From Bog-950 sp964631835 (GTDB taxonomy: Bacteria > Bacteroidota > Bacteroidia > Chitinophagales > LD1): 64,000 nucleotides of DNA. Location: the NCBI GenBank assembly GCA_964631835.1, contig CAZWAD010000008.1, positions 62,001 to 126,000 of the forward strand, in the 5' to 3' direction. The position numbers and the translations under genes are program-made. Shown here in pieces: positions 32,744-40,552 of this stretch (position 1 is the stretch's first letter; the number at the start of each line of letters is the position of its first letter). The notes beneath the pieces are model-generated. The model searched no databases and had not been told where the DNA came from. It saw nothing but the letters and a program-made list of their open reading frames with translations.

Positions 32744-33427
32744 ATGAAGGATGTAACGGATGTGAAAATTTTACTGGCTGACGATGAACCGGATGTTTTG
32801 AATTTTCTGAAATACACGCTGGAGAAAGAAGGTTTTTGGGTTTACACTGCTTTTAACGGTGAAACCGCCCTGAAATTAGCCAAAGAAGTAAATCCGGAAA
32901 TTATTGTGCTGGACGTAATGATGCCGAAAATGGATGGTATTGAAGTATGCCGCCAGTTACGCGGCATGACTGAGTTCAAAAAAACACCCATTACTTTTTT
33001 AACCGCCCGCTCTGAAGATTACTCTGAAATAGCCGGTCTAGAAGCTGGGGCTGACGACTATATTACCAAACCTGTTCGACCCAAGGTTTTCGTAAGCCGT
33101 ATTAATGCTCTGCTGCGCAGGAATGAAGCAAAAAAGCAAACCGAAGTTGTAAAGATAGGCAGCCTTGTCATTGACCGCGAACGCTACCTGGTGATAAACA
33201 ATAAAAGTGAAATTGACTTACCCAGAAAAGAATTTGAACTGCTTAGCCTTTTAGTTTCCAAACCCGGTCGTCTTTTCAGGCGCGAGGAAATTATGCAGCG
33301 GGTTTGGGGCGATGAAAACATAGTGGGCGACCGCACCATTGATGTTCACATCCGAAAAATACGCGAAAAGATAGGAGAGGACTGTATTAAAACCATTAAG
33401 GGTGTAGGATATAAATTCGACATATAG
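32744..33427 (+). CDS. OmpR/PhoB-family response regulator
   Basis: A 227-residue response regulator. The receiver domain (about 6-122) has the acidic pocket (LLADDEPD), phospho-acceptor Asp at about 57 (IVLDVMMPKMDG), Thr and the conserved Lys (ADDYITKPVRP). The winged-helix output domain (about 130-227) shows the OmpR/PhoB recognition region (LVSKPGRLFRREEIMQRVWG, then VGDRTIDVHIRKIREKIGED). The frame opens at a TTG (32723), but that overlaps the promoter, so I chose the ATG at 32744. No kinase gene is adjacent. Flanking genes for phosphate transport, a PhoU-like protein and a phosphate-type porin, plus PHO-box-like repeats in front of all of them, make it the likely PhoB. Family call secure; the PhoB role is inferred. 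Confidence 0.9.
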   Translation: MKDVTDVKILLADDEPDVLNFLKYTLEKEGFWVYTAFNGETALKLAKEVNPEIIVLDVMMPKMDGIEVCRQLRGMTEFKKTPITFLTARSEDYSEIAGLEAGADDYITKPVRPKVFVSRINALLRRNEAKKQTEVVKIGSLVIDRERYLVINNKSEIDLPRKEFELLSLLVSKPGRLFRREEIMQRVWGDENIVGDRTIDVHIRKIREKIGEDCIKTIKGVGYKFDI

Positions 33428-33481
33428 CCCTCACCTGATGGCTTCAGCTTCATTGTGGCCTGTTTTTTCTACTGCCCAAAA

Positions 33482-33516
33482 TTTAATATTCTCTTAACAT
33501 TCGACTTTTACATTTG
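33482..33516 (+). promoter_or_regulatory. Pho-box-like promoter of the PhoU-like/PiT operon
   Basis: Octamers TTTAATAT (33482-33489), CTTAACAT (33493-33500) and ACTTTTAC (33504-33511) lie on an 11-bp grid. TACATTTG (33509-33516), a perfect TAnnTTTG, begins 16 bp after the start of CTTAACAT, exactly as in the response-regulator promoter. Confidence 0.7.
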
Positions 33517-33545
33517 CCGCGTTCTTCATTTAAAAAAGCAACTCT

Positions 33546-34190
33546 ATGGCATTCGGAAGCATCTTTTCTTTCTTCGTTCCAAAGGACAAAAATTTTTTTA
33601 AACTCTTTACTCAATCGTCCGACAATCTGGTTGAAATATCAAAAGCATTTTCAGAACTGATTGTAGCACCGGTGGAGCGAAGAGAAGCGCTGATTAAAAA
33701 AGTTGCCGACCTGGAACATGTAGGCGATGAACTTACTCATAAAATTTTCACAGAGCTTTCTACCAATTTCATTACTCCTTTCGACCGGGAGGACATCAGC
33801 TATCTTTCATCTTCACTGGATGATATAGTTGACCATATTCATGGTTCAGCGAAAAGGATAGAGGCGTATAAGGTTCAGGAAATGCCTCATTCGTTCCGCA
33901 AACTGGCGGAAATAATAGAACACTCCGCACGTGAAATTCACATGGCAGTTTCCCATTTAGAGAACATGGGCAACGTGGTTCGCATACGCGAAGCTATTGT
34001 GCGTATCAACAGCCTGGAAAACCATGCCGATGACGTTTTTGATACAGCTATTGCTGATTTGTTTGATAATGAAAAAGATGCAATAAAAATTATCAAGCTC
34101 AAAGAAATTCTCAGCGCTATGGAAACCGCTACTGATAAATGCGAAGATGTAGCCAATGTGATTGAAACCATTATCGTCAAGAATTCATAA
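33546..34190 (+). CDS. PhoU-like DUF47 protein, partner of PiT transporter
   Basis: A 214-residue all-helical DUF47 protein, distantly related to PhoU. The conserved acidic helix features are visible: KVADLEHVGDELTHKIFTEL and SLENHADDVFDTAIADLFDN, each with an E/D-x-x-(G/A)-D pattern that in the family binds metal. DUF47 genes usually sit directly before a PiT-family phosphate transporter and modulate it, as here, with a 21-bp gap to the transporter gene. The ATG at 33546 lies 30 bp after a strong -7 element. It is predicted to be cytoplasmic at the inner-membrane face and induced on phosphate limitation through the upstream box. Confidence 0.9.
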   Translation: MAFGSIFSFFVPKDKNFFKLFTQSSDNLVEISKAFSELIVAPVERREALIKKVADLEHVGDELTHKIFTELSTNFITPFDREDISYLSSSLDDIVDHIHGSAKRIEAYKVQEMPHSFRKLAEIIEHSAREIHMAVSHLENMGNVVRIREAIVRINSLENHADDVFDTAIADLFDNEKDAIKIIKLKEILSAMETATDKCEDVANVIETIIVKNS

Positions 34191-34211
34191 TCGGGATAAA
34201 CTTCTGCGCGC

Positions 34212-35207
34212 ATGACTACCCTTTTGATTATAGTTATAGTTACTGCCCTCATTTTTGATTTCATTAACGGCTTTCACGATTCCGCCAACTCAATTGCCAC
34301 CGTTGTTTCCACTCGGGTTCTAACTCCTTTTCAAGCCGTGGCTTGGGCTGCATTTTTCAATTTTGCAGCCTTTTTTGTTTTTAAGGAATTGGGGGTTGCC
34401 GATACCGTAAAGAAAATGGTTCATGAGGATGTGGTTTCGCAGTCCGTATTGCTGGGCGGCTTGCTAGGAGCCATTGCCTGGAACCTTTTAACCTGGTGGT
34501 TTGGTATTCCGAGCAGTTCATCGCATGCCTTGCTGGGAGGTTTTACCGGTGCTGCGTTTGCTAAAGCCGGAATGGATGGAATTGTAATGGCTAAAGTAAC
34601 TAAAACACTCATTTTTATTCCTCTTGCACCGCTTATCGGAATGCTCGCGGCCTATTTTATTTCCATTATTGTACTCAACCTTTGCCGTAAACTGCCTGTA
34701 TCAAAAGTAGATAAGTATTTTCGAAGGCTGCAGTTGTTGTCATCAGCCATGTTTTCATTAGGGCACGGAGGCAACGATGCGCAAAAGACTATGGGAATTA
34801 TTTGGTCGGCTATGATAGTAGCCGGGCTTATGCATAAAGGCGATGAAGTGCCGGTGTGGATTCCTCTTGTTTGCCATGCTGCCATCGGACTAGGAACCTT
34901 AACAGGTGGCTGGAGAATAGTAAAAACCATGGGGCAGCGAATTACCAAACTTAAGCCGTTCGAGGGCTTTTGTGCAGAAACTGCCGGTGCCCTCACCCTT
35001 TTTGGCGTAACCGAATTTAAAATACCGGTTTCTACCACCCATACTATTACCGGCAGCATTATGGGAGTAGGCATGACCAAGCGTCTATCAGCAGTCAGGT
35101 GGGGGGTGGCCGGTAATATTATTGTAGCGTGGATTCTTACTATTCCGGCTTCGGCTGCGGTAGGTGGCGTTTCTTATCTTATCCTGAAGAATTTTATCGG
35201 GGTATAG
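34212..35207 (+). CDS. pit: PiT-family inorganic phosphate transporter
   Basis: A 331-residue inner-membrane phosphate:cation symporter of the PiT family. Both family signatures are present: the N-terminal DFINGFHDSANSIATVVSTR and the C-terminal-half repeat GHGGNDAQKTMGII, the two copies of the inverted-repeat PiT fold. Around ten membrane segments can be counted, including WWFGIPSSSSHALLGG and PVSTTHTITGSIMGVG with the paired Ser/Thr-rich phosphate-binding motifs. It is co-transcribed with the DUF47 gene 21 bp upstream. Unlike low-affinity Pit in E. coli, expression here is probably raised by phosphate starvation. Function is secure at family level. Confidence 0.95.
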   Translation: MTTLLIIVIVTALIFDFINGFHDSANSIATVVSTRVLTPFQAVAWAAFFNFAAFFVFKELGVADTVKKMVHEDVVSQSVLLGGLLGAIAWNLLTWWFGIPSSSSHALLGGFTGAAFAKAGMDGIVMAKVTKTLIFIPLAPLIGMLAAYFISIIVLNLCRKLPVSKVDKYFRRLQLLSSAMFSLGHGGNDAQKTMGIIWSAMIVAGLMHKGDEVPVWIPLVCHAAIGLGTLTGGWRIVKTMGQRITKLKPFEGFCAETAGALTLFGVTEFKIPVSTTHTITGSIMGVGMTKRLSAVRWGVAGNIIVAWILTIPASAAVGGVSYLILKNFIGV

Positions 35208-35353
35208 GGCTTTTGAATAAGTCAGCCGGCTTTCTCCCGTCAGGTTTAATCAGGTTTATTTTTGCGGGCGGGGTTAACAATGTGGTGCTGATACATTTTT
35301 CAATTACGTTATCCGCCATTTTCCCCGATAAAATCACAATAGCATAATAGCCT

Positions 35354-35388
35354 CTTAATGTTTACTTAACAATGGGCAGTTAACCTTG
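35354..35388 (+). promoter_or_regulatory. Pho-box-like promoter of the porin gene
   Basis: Octamers CTTAATGT (35354-35361) and CTTAACAA (35365-35372) are 11 bp apart. TAACCTTG (35381-35388), one mismatch from TAnnTTTG, begins 16 bp after the second octamer. The ATG at 35416 follows 27 bp later. Confidence 0.65.
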
Positions 35389-35415
35389 TGCTCACATTTT
35401 AATAACATATAAAAT

Positions 35416-36702
35416 ATGAGCATGCCAAAGCAAATTATCCTTGCCGTAACATTTATTTTACTTCAACTTCATTCTCATTCGCAAACAGATAGCGTTCCCC
35501 CGGCCCGAAAACAAGCTGTAAAGGAATGGTTTAAAAATGTGCCGCTGTGGTTTTCAAGCACCGACAGCAGCAAGCAAAAAGGTATTGTAAAGAAATGGTT
35601 TGAGAATATTCACATCCGGGGGTACATGCAGTTCAGGTATAACCGTATAGCAGAGTCAAATAAAGACCTGAAGTGCGAGCAGTGCGACAGGTCCTGGGGC
35701 GATGGGGGCGGATTTTTCTTCAGGCGTATACGGGTTATCATTTTTGGTCAGCTTACCAAGCGCATTTACTTTTACATACAACCCGACTTCGGCAGTGCAG
35801 CTTCTTCCACCGGTCTTCATTTCGGGCAAATACGCGATGCATATATAGACTTGGGAATAGATAAGCGCAGCGAGTTCCGGTTCCGGATTGGTCAAAGTAA
35901 AGTGCCGTTCGGTTTTGAAAACCTGCAATCGAGCCAGAACAGGCTTCCCCTCGACCGGAATGATGCGCTGAACAGCGCGTTATCGAACGAACGCGACTTG
36001 GGTATTTTCTTTTACTGGGCGCCACAGAAAATTAGAGAGCGGTATTCTATGCTGGTGAGCGAAGGGTATAAAGGCTCGGGCGACTACGGGGTGTTCGGTG
36101 TGGGTTTATACAACGGGCAAACTGCAAATAAGCCGGAGCTGAATAAAGACAAACACGTAGTGGCAAGATTGTCGTGCCCGTTTAAAGTGAAGTCGCAGAT
36201 TTTTGAGCCGGGCGTACAGGCGTACACCGGTAAATATGTAATGCCCGATGATTTGCTTACTAACGGTGTAAAGTATCGCGCTGATAAAACTTACACCGAC
36301 CAGCGCATAGCTTTCACCTTCGTATTATATCCAAGGCCGTTCGGAATCATGACGGAATATAACATCGGGCGGGGACCTCAGTTTAATCCGCAAACCGATT
36401 CTATAGAAGTGCGCAACCTCCACGGGGGCTATGTTACTTTAAACTATATGGTACGAATCAAAGACCAGATTCTTTTCCCTTTTGTGCGCGCACAGTATTA
36501 TGACGGAGGTAAAAAACACGAAAAAGATGCACGGAGTTACCTGGTAAAAGAAATTGAGTTCGGGTTTGAATGGCAGCCGGTTAGGTTTTTTGAACTGGTG
36601 GCTGTTTACACTTTCTCATCGCGCAGGTTTGAGGATTTTGCCAAACAGGATAACCTGCAAAACGGACGGCTGCTTCGCTTACAGGCGCAACTGAATTTTT
36701 AA
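35416..36702 (+). CDS. Phosphate-selective porin O/P-like outer-membrane protein
   Basis: A 428-residue outer-membrane barrel of the OprP/OprO (porin O_P) family, which forms anion channels for phosphate or pyrophosphate in Pseudomonas. The signal peptide (AVTFILLQLHSHS) is followed by a short linker with two similar KxWF phrases (VKEWFKNVPLWFSS and VKKWFENIHIRGYMQ) and then the barrel, with porin O_P-like strands DGGGFFFRRIRVIIFG, RIYFYIQPDFG and FRIGQSKVPFGFENL, and the final strand LRLQAQLNF. It follows the PiT gene with its own promoter and Pho-like box, fitting a phosphate intake route through the outer membrane. The Lys/Arg constriction residues cannot be assigned without alignment. Confidence 0.85.
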   Translation: MSMPKQIILAVTFILLQLHSHSQTDSVPPARKQAVKEWFKNVPLWFSSTDSSKQKGIVKKWFENIHIRGYMQFRYNRIAESNKDLKCEQCDRSWGDGGGFFFRRIRVIIFGQLTKRIYFYIQPDFGSAASSTGLHFGQIRDAYIDLGIDKRSEFRFRIGQSKVPFGFENLQSSQNRLPLDRNDALNSALSNERDLGIFFYWAPQKIRERYSMLVSEGYKGSGDYGVFGVGLYNGQTANKPELNKDKHVVARLSCPFKVKSQIFEPGVQAYTGKYVMPDDLLTNGVKYRADKTYTDQRIAFTFVLYPRPFGIMTEYNIGRGPQFNPQTDSIEVRNLHGGYVTLNYMVRIKDQILFPFVRAQYYDGGKKHEKDARSYLVKEIEFGFEWQPVRFFELVAVYTFSSRRFEDFAKQDNLQNGRLLRLQAQLNF

Positions 36703-37546
36703 GAAGGTCTGTTCTATTGGAGTGCAACGCCCCCAATGCTTCGCAGAGCGTCTCCGCGAACCGTTACGTACGTTTATGCTAAACCTCTGTCGCGCTTGCC
36801 CGCTACTACTGCGCGGTAATTGCAGCTATTACATTTATAGGTTTGTAACTGTGCCATTTAATTACGTTTTTACAACAAAGTGAGATACTGCGTAAACTAA
36901 AAACAGCAAATTGCGTGGGCCGGGGCGGTGACCCCGATGGTACCGAAACTGCGTAAAGAGGAGAATGCGCGGGCTTAAAAGATTTCCTTATTTTACATCG
37001 CCTTTCGAAGCCCTTTGCCCGATTTATCACCGGGGTCTTGGGGATAGTCGAAAGGTTTTTGCTTTAAAACATCTCTTTCCGCTCTTTGCTTTTCTTTAAC
37101 CGAAGTGCCCCCATTGCTTCTCACTGCGCCTCCGCGAAGTGCTATAGCCGCTTGCGCTAAAGCTCAGTCCCGCATTCTATGACAGATCCAAGCAATTATT
37201 GAAAAATATTTTGCTTACCGGAGTTTTGCATTTCCTGCGTTGCCGTTGTTCGGTGTTATCACCAACAACTGCATAGCTTTTACCTGAGTGGTGTTGATGA
37301 GTTTGGGTATCTGACTCATGTTATGGGAAACGAATGGGTAGAAGAGCAACAAATACAATGGCTGCGCAAAATAGTTGTTGGTGACTGAGCGCAGAGCCGC
37401 TCCGAGAACACCGAACAACGGCTATTCACCTAGCACCAAAGGGCGAAAAGGAATAAAAAAACAGCAAAAGCTATTTGTTTAAGTTCCGCTGCGCTCCTTT
37501 TCTCATCAGCCAGCAAGTACGGGCAGGGTTTAGCCGGTACTGCGCA
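36703..37546. other. Gene-free region with a diverged direct repeat and a nested inverted repeat
   Basis: No ORF here has protein character. Two features are visible. A direct repeat of about 70 bp (36727-36796 and 37105-37174) aligns without gaps at about 49 of 70 positions and includes the block TCCGCGAA. A nested inverted repeat runs from 37242 to 37422. The region leads into the 21-bp array starting at 37547. Together these 1.4 kb between the porin and pyrR genes look like a site of accumulated non-coding repeats rather than a lost gene. Confidence 0.5.
37242..37422. repeat. Nested inverted repeat (about 180 bp)
   Basis: The outer arms 37242-37257 and 37407-37422 are perfect complements over 16 bp (left arm GCCGTTGTTCGGTGTT). 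The inner arms 37259-37270 and 37373-37384 are perfect over 12 bp (TCACCAACAACT with AGTTGTTGGTGA). The central loop contains a further hairpin, ATGAGT...ACTCAT, near 37298-37320. As RNA or extruded DNA this would form a long branched stem. I do not recognise it. Confidence 0.7.
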
Positions 37547-38011
37547 TGATAGCAAAAGCGCAGCGTATTTTAGCTGAAAGAGTATGGCGTTATATAGTTC
37601 AGCGATACGGTTTAATAACTTATCAGAGGGGTTTAACATCCTGGCAGCGTGTTTTATTGATTTGGCGGTTCGCTTTAGTGTTAAAAGCAAACAGTTTAAT
37701 GAAGTGGCGTTACGGTTTTGTATTAAAGCCATCCTGTTTAGTAAAATGACACGCGGCATTTCATTGTACCGTAATGTCAATTCACTGTACCGTAATGCCA
37801 ATTCACTGTACCGTAATGTCAATTCACTGTACCGTAATGTCAGTTCACTGTACCGTAATGTCAGTTCACTGTACCGTAATGCCAATTCACTGTACCGTAA
37901 TGTCAGTTCACCGTACCGAAAGGGCAATTCATTGAACGCAGATGGCATTTTATTGAATTCATTCTCACCACTCATGGTATCGAAAACCCCATTCACCGCA
38001 TCGCGAAGACC
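37547..38011. repeat. 21-bp tandem repeat array, homogeneous centre and degenerate flanks
   Basis: The core (37760-37927) holds eight units of TTCACTGTACCGTAATGTCA plus A, seven of them nearly identical and differing only at C/T and A/G positions. Degenerate units continue in exact 21-bp phase to the left (37547, 37568, 37589 and so on to 37736) and for a few units to the right, about 21-22 units in all. The minus-strand frame stays open through it and would encode heptads such as LTLRYSE; the plus strand would encode NSLYRNV. I read these as by-products of a 3n period rather than genes. Confidence 0.85.
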
Positions 38012-38107
38012 ATCAACTATCACACAAACCCTGCTCTTTTCTCCTAACCTCAAACCTGCAACCTGCAACTCTTAACCCCAAACATTAAACTTTAAACCTT
38101 AAACCAT

Positions 38108-38115
38108 TATATTTG
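38108..38115 (+). promoter_or_regulatory. Bacteroidota -7 element of pyrR
   Basis: TATATTTG matches TAnnTTTG exactly and ends 15 bp before the ATG at 38131, which implies a leader of only several bases. There is no room for a PyrR-type attenuator. Confidence 0.6.
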
Positions 38116-38130
38116 CCCAATCAAAATACG

Positions 38131-38676
38131 ATGCAGCCACGCGTCATCCTCGATAGCAACAAGCTAAAACTCACCATCACCCGCCTTTGCCATCAGTTAA
38201 TTGAACAACACAAAGATTTCTCCCAATCCGCCATTATTGGCGTTCAGCCCCGCGGTGTTTTTCTTGCCGACCGTATCCACAACCGCCTCTGCGAAATCCT
38301 CAACACAAAAAATATTACTTACGGAAAACTCGATATCACCTTCTACCGCGATGACTTCCGCCTCAAAAGCAAACCCATTATTGCCGATGAAACCTCTCTT
38401 GATTTTTCGGTCGAAGGCAAAAACATCATCCTCATTGACGATGTCCTTTACACCGGCAGAACCATCCGTGCCGCTCTTGACGCTATTCTCGATTACGGCC
38501 GCCCTGACGATGTCGAACTCCTCGTTCTCATTGACCGAAGGCTCCAGCGCCATGTACCCATTCAGGCTAAGTATGTAGGCAAGGTAATTGACTCCATCAC
38601 CTCCGAAAAAGTAATTGTCGAATGGAAAGAAACCGATGGCATTGATAAAGTTTCAATTGTAGAAGATGAAAAATAA
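38131..38676 (+). CDS. pyrR: PyrR: uracil phosphoribosyltransferase / pyrimidine operon regulator
   Basis: A 181-residue type I phosphoribosyltransferase of the PyrR family. It has a PyrR-like N-terminus (MQPRVILDSNKLKLTITRL), IIGVQPRGVFLADRI, and the PRPP-binding motif VEGKNIILIDDVLYTGRTIR at about 95-114. PyrR binds pyr mRNA in Gram-positives and also makes UMP from uracil. I chose ATG 38131 because the frame-opening TTG at 38113 lies in the promoter. pyrB follows after 66 bp, the usual partner. Because the leader is very short, RNA-binding attenuation upstream is unlikely and the enzymatic role may dominate; the pyrR-pyrB gap could still hold a target. Confidence 0.93.
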   Translation: MQPRVILDSNKLKLTITRLCHQLIEQHKDFSQSAIIGVQPRGVFLADRIHNRLCEILNTKNITYGKLDITFYRDDFRLKSKPIIADETSLDFSVEGKNIILIDDVLYTGRTIRAALDAILDYGRPDDVELLVLIDRRLQRHVPIQAKYVGKVIDSITSEKVIVEWKETDGIDKVSIVEDEK

Positions 38677-38742
38677 ACCCTGTAAAATGAAAGCCGGAAT
38701 GAAACCAACATTCACTATTCACCGCTTACTATTCACTATTTC

Positions 38743-39666
38743 ATGAGTGCCCTGAGCCAAAAACACCTTATCGGCATAAAATACCTCCGGCAATCCGACA
38801 TTGAACTTATTTTTAAAACAGCCGACAACTTCAAAGAAATTCTCCAGCGCCCCATCAAAAAAGTTCCTTCCCTCCGCGACATCACCATCGCCAACCTCTT
38901 TTTTGAAGACTCCACCCGAACCCGTTTTTCCTTCGAACTGGCCGAAAAAAGGCTTAGTGCCGATACTATTAATTTCTCCTCTTCGGGTTCTTCAGTCAAA
39001 AAAGGTGAAACGCTTTTAGATACCGTCCGCAACATTCTGGCAATGAAAGTAGATATGGTTGTGGTCAGGCATTCAGGTTCAGGGGCTGCCGGTTTTCTGG
39101 CTCAGCATATCTCTGCCAACATCGTAAATGCCGGAGACGGAATACACGAACACCCCACTCAAGGCTTGCTCGATGGTTATTCGGTTCGTGAAAAGTTTGG
39201 CGCATTAAAAGGCTTAAACTATTTGCTTATTGGCGACATTAAACACTCCCGCGTTGCAGGTTCCGATATCCCCCTCATGCTAAAAATGGGCGCCAAAGTA
39301 AAAGTATGCGGCCCTCCTACACTTATTCCTAAACACATCGAATCACTTGGGGTAACTTACGAACCCAATCTGAAAAAAGCCCTCGAATGGTGCGATGTTG
39401 CCAATGTGTTGCGCATTCAATTGGAGCGTATGGAAATCAAGTTCATTCCTTCGCTTCGCGAATACTCTTTGTTTTACGGGGTAACTAAAGAACTCCTCAA
39501 CTCCGTTAAAAAAGATATTACCATTATGCACCCCGGTCCTATCAACCGCGGAATAGAGCTAAGCAGCAATGTGGCTGACTCCAAACAATCCATCATTCTT
39601 CAACAGGTCGAAAACGGAGTGGCAATCCGGATGGCAGTGCTCTATTTGCTGGCAGGAAGAAATTAA
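38743..39666 (+). CDS. pyrB: Aspartate carbamoyltransferase catalytic subunit
   Basis: PyrB condenses aspartate and carbamoyl phosphate, the committed step of pyrimidine synthesis. The 307 residues are standard length. The carbamoyl-phosphate motif DSTRTRFSFELAEKRL lies near residues 50-65, followed by SSSGSSVKKGETLLDTVRN with the conserved Lys that reaches in from the neighbouring subunit, then DGIHEHPTQGLLDGYSVRE and the late MHPGPINRGIEL motif. No pyrI regulatory subunit is adjacent, so this is probably an unregulated catalytic trimer. Its stop overlaps the stop of the convergent DUF1571-like gene by four bases. Confidence 0.96.
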   Translation: MSALSQKHLIGIKYLRQSDIELIFKTADNFKEILQRPIKKVPSLRDITIANLFFEDSTRTRFSFELAEKRLSADTINFSSSGSSVKKGETLLDTVRNILAMKVDMVVVRHSGSGAAGFLAQHISANIVNAGDGIHEHPTQGLLDGYSVREKFGALKGLNYLLIGDIKHSRVAGSDIPLMLKMGAKVKVCGPPTLIPKHIESLGVTYEPNLKKALEWCDVANVLRIQLERMEIKFIPSLREYSLFYGVTKELLNSVKKDITIMHPGPINRGIELSSNVADSKQSIILQQVENGVAIRMAVLYLLAGRN

Positions 39667-40532
39667 AAATTATACTCCGAAAAATCTTTGGTAAACTCAT
39701 CGGCTTTGTATGCCGGATTTACCACCAGGTTGAAAAACTGGTAGCGCTCAAAAATTCCTTTATCATCACTCATTTCCTGGAATACCGGAAAAAAGTTTTC
39801 TTTATCAATATACATAATGGTCTTCTTGGCATAGGTGGTTGGAATCTTCAACGTTCTCCCTCCTAAATCCTGTTCAAAATCTTTCACCCCGCTGTTTTCC
39901 ACCATCGAATATTCCGGTACAAGAAACTTCAGAGCTACGTGATACATGTTCTCGCCCGGTTTTGCAGTATATGTGGTATACGCATAAGTCGGGTCTTCAA
40001 TAATCAGTTTATAGCATCCTCTCCCGTTCCACGTTACATCGCCAACATACTTAAAAACCTCATCAAATTTCTTCTGCGCATCGGCTCGCTTTACTCCCTC
40101 GCTTACAATTTTCCCGACAATAGAAAAACCCGATGAAAGCAAAGTATGGTGCTGGTCTTTTGTCAGCAAACTGTTGAAAGGGCTTAGTCTCACAGTGGGA
40201 AGAAAACCTGCGGGATTAACCAACGCTTTGTTATTATTCTCCCCTTCAGCGTAAAGCACCTGTGTTCCTTTGTTAGGGTCGGTAACCATATTCATGTAAA
40301 TCCTTTTCGGCTGTTCATTCACTTTGGTAAAAATATCTCCGCCCCGCAGGCTGCCCTGCTTATTCACCAGTCTTTCTTCGCTGCGCATGGTAAACTTGCT
40401 GCCCTTATGCACTTCAATAGCCTTCAGCATCTTGTTTACAATAACGCGGGTTTGGCTTTCGGGTTTACTCGCCCCCGAAAAAATAATCAGCAGGCTGAAA
40501 GCAACTGCAAAAACAACAAAAACTCTCTTCAT
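39663..40532 (-). CDS. DUF1571-like exported protein with a LysM-like insert
   Basis: A 289-residue exported protein. From ATG 40532 it has a clear signal peptide (VFVVFAVAFSLLIIFSGA); the longer frame from 40598 adds 22 residues with no signal character. The body resembles DUF1571 proteins with a LolA/LppX-like half-barrel (TMRSEERLVNKQGSLRGGDI, then PKRIYMNMVTDPNKGTQVLY). Between about residues 183 and 228 lies a stretch that reads as a LysM motif: YTAKPGENMYHVALKFLVPE, ending GRTLKIPTTY. LysM would bind peptidoglycan. The last part (IMYIDKENFFPVFQEM) returns to the DUF1571 pattern, so the LysM is inserted within the fold. Role unknown; periplasmic. Confidence 0.65.
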   Translation of the reverse strand: MKRVFVVFAVAFSLLIIFSGASKPESQTRVIVNKMLKAIEVHKGSKFTMRSEERLVNKQGSLRGGDIFTKVNEQPKRIYMNMVTDPNKGTQVLYAEGENNNKALVNPAGFLPTVRLSPFNSLLTKDQHHTLLSSGFSIVGKIVSEGVKRADAQKKFDEVFKYVGDVTWNGRGCYKLIIEDPTYAYTTYTAKPGENMYHVALKFLVPEYSMVENSGVKDFEQDLGGRTLKIPTTYAKKTIMYIDKENFFPVFQEMSDDKGIFERYQFFNLVVNPAYKADEFTKDFSEYNF

Positions 40533-40552
40533 ATACTCAGATTTTAAAATAA

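Noticed and set aside
37242..37422. Insertion sequence
   Set aside because: Inverted repeats are present, but there is only about 180 bp between the ends and no transposase or target duplication can be seen.
37547..38011. CRISPR array
   Set aside because: Units are contiguous 21-bp repeats with no spacers of independent sequence, and there are no cas genes.
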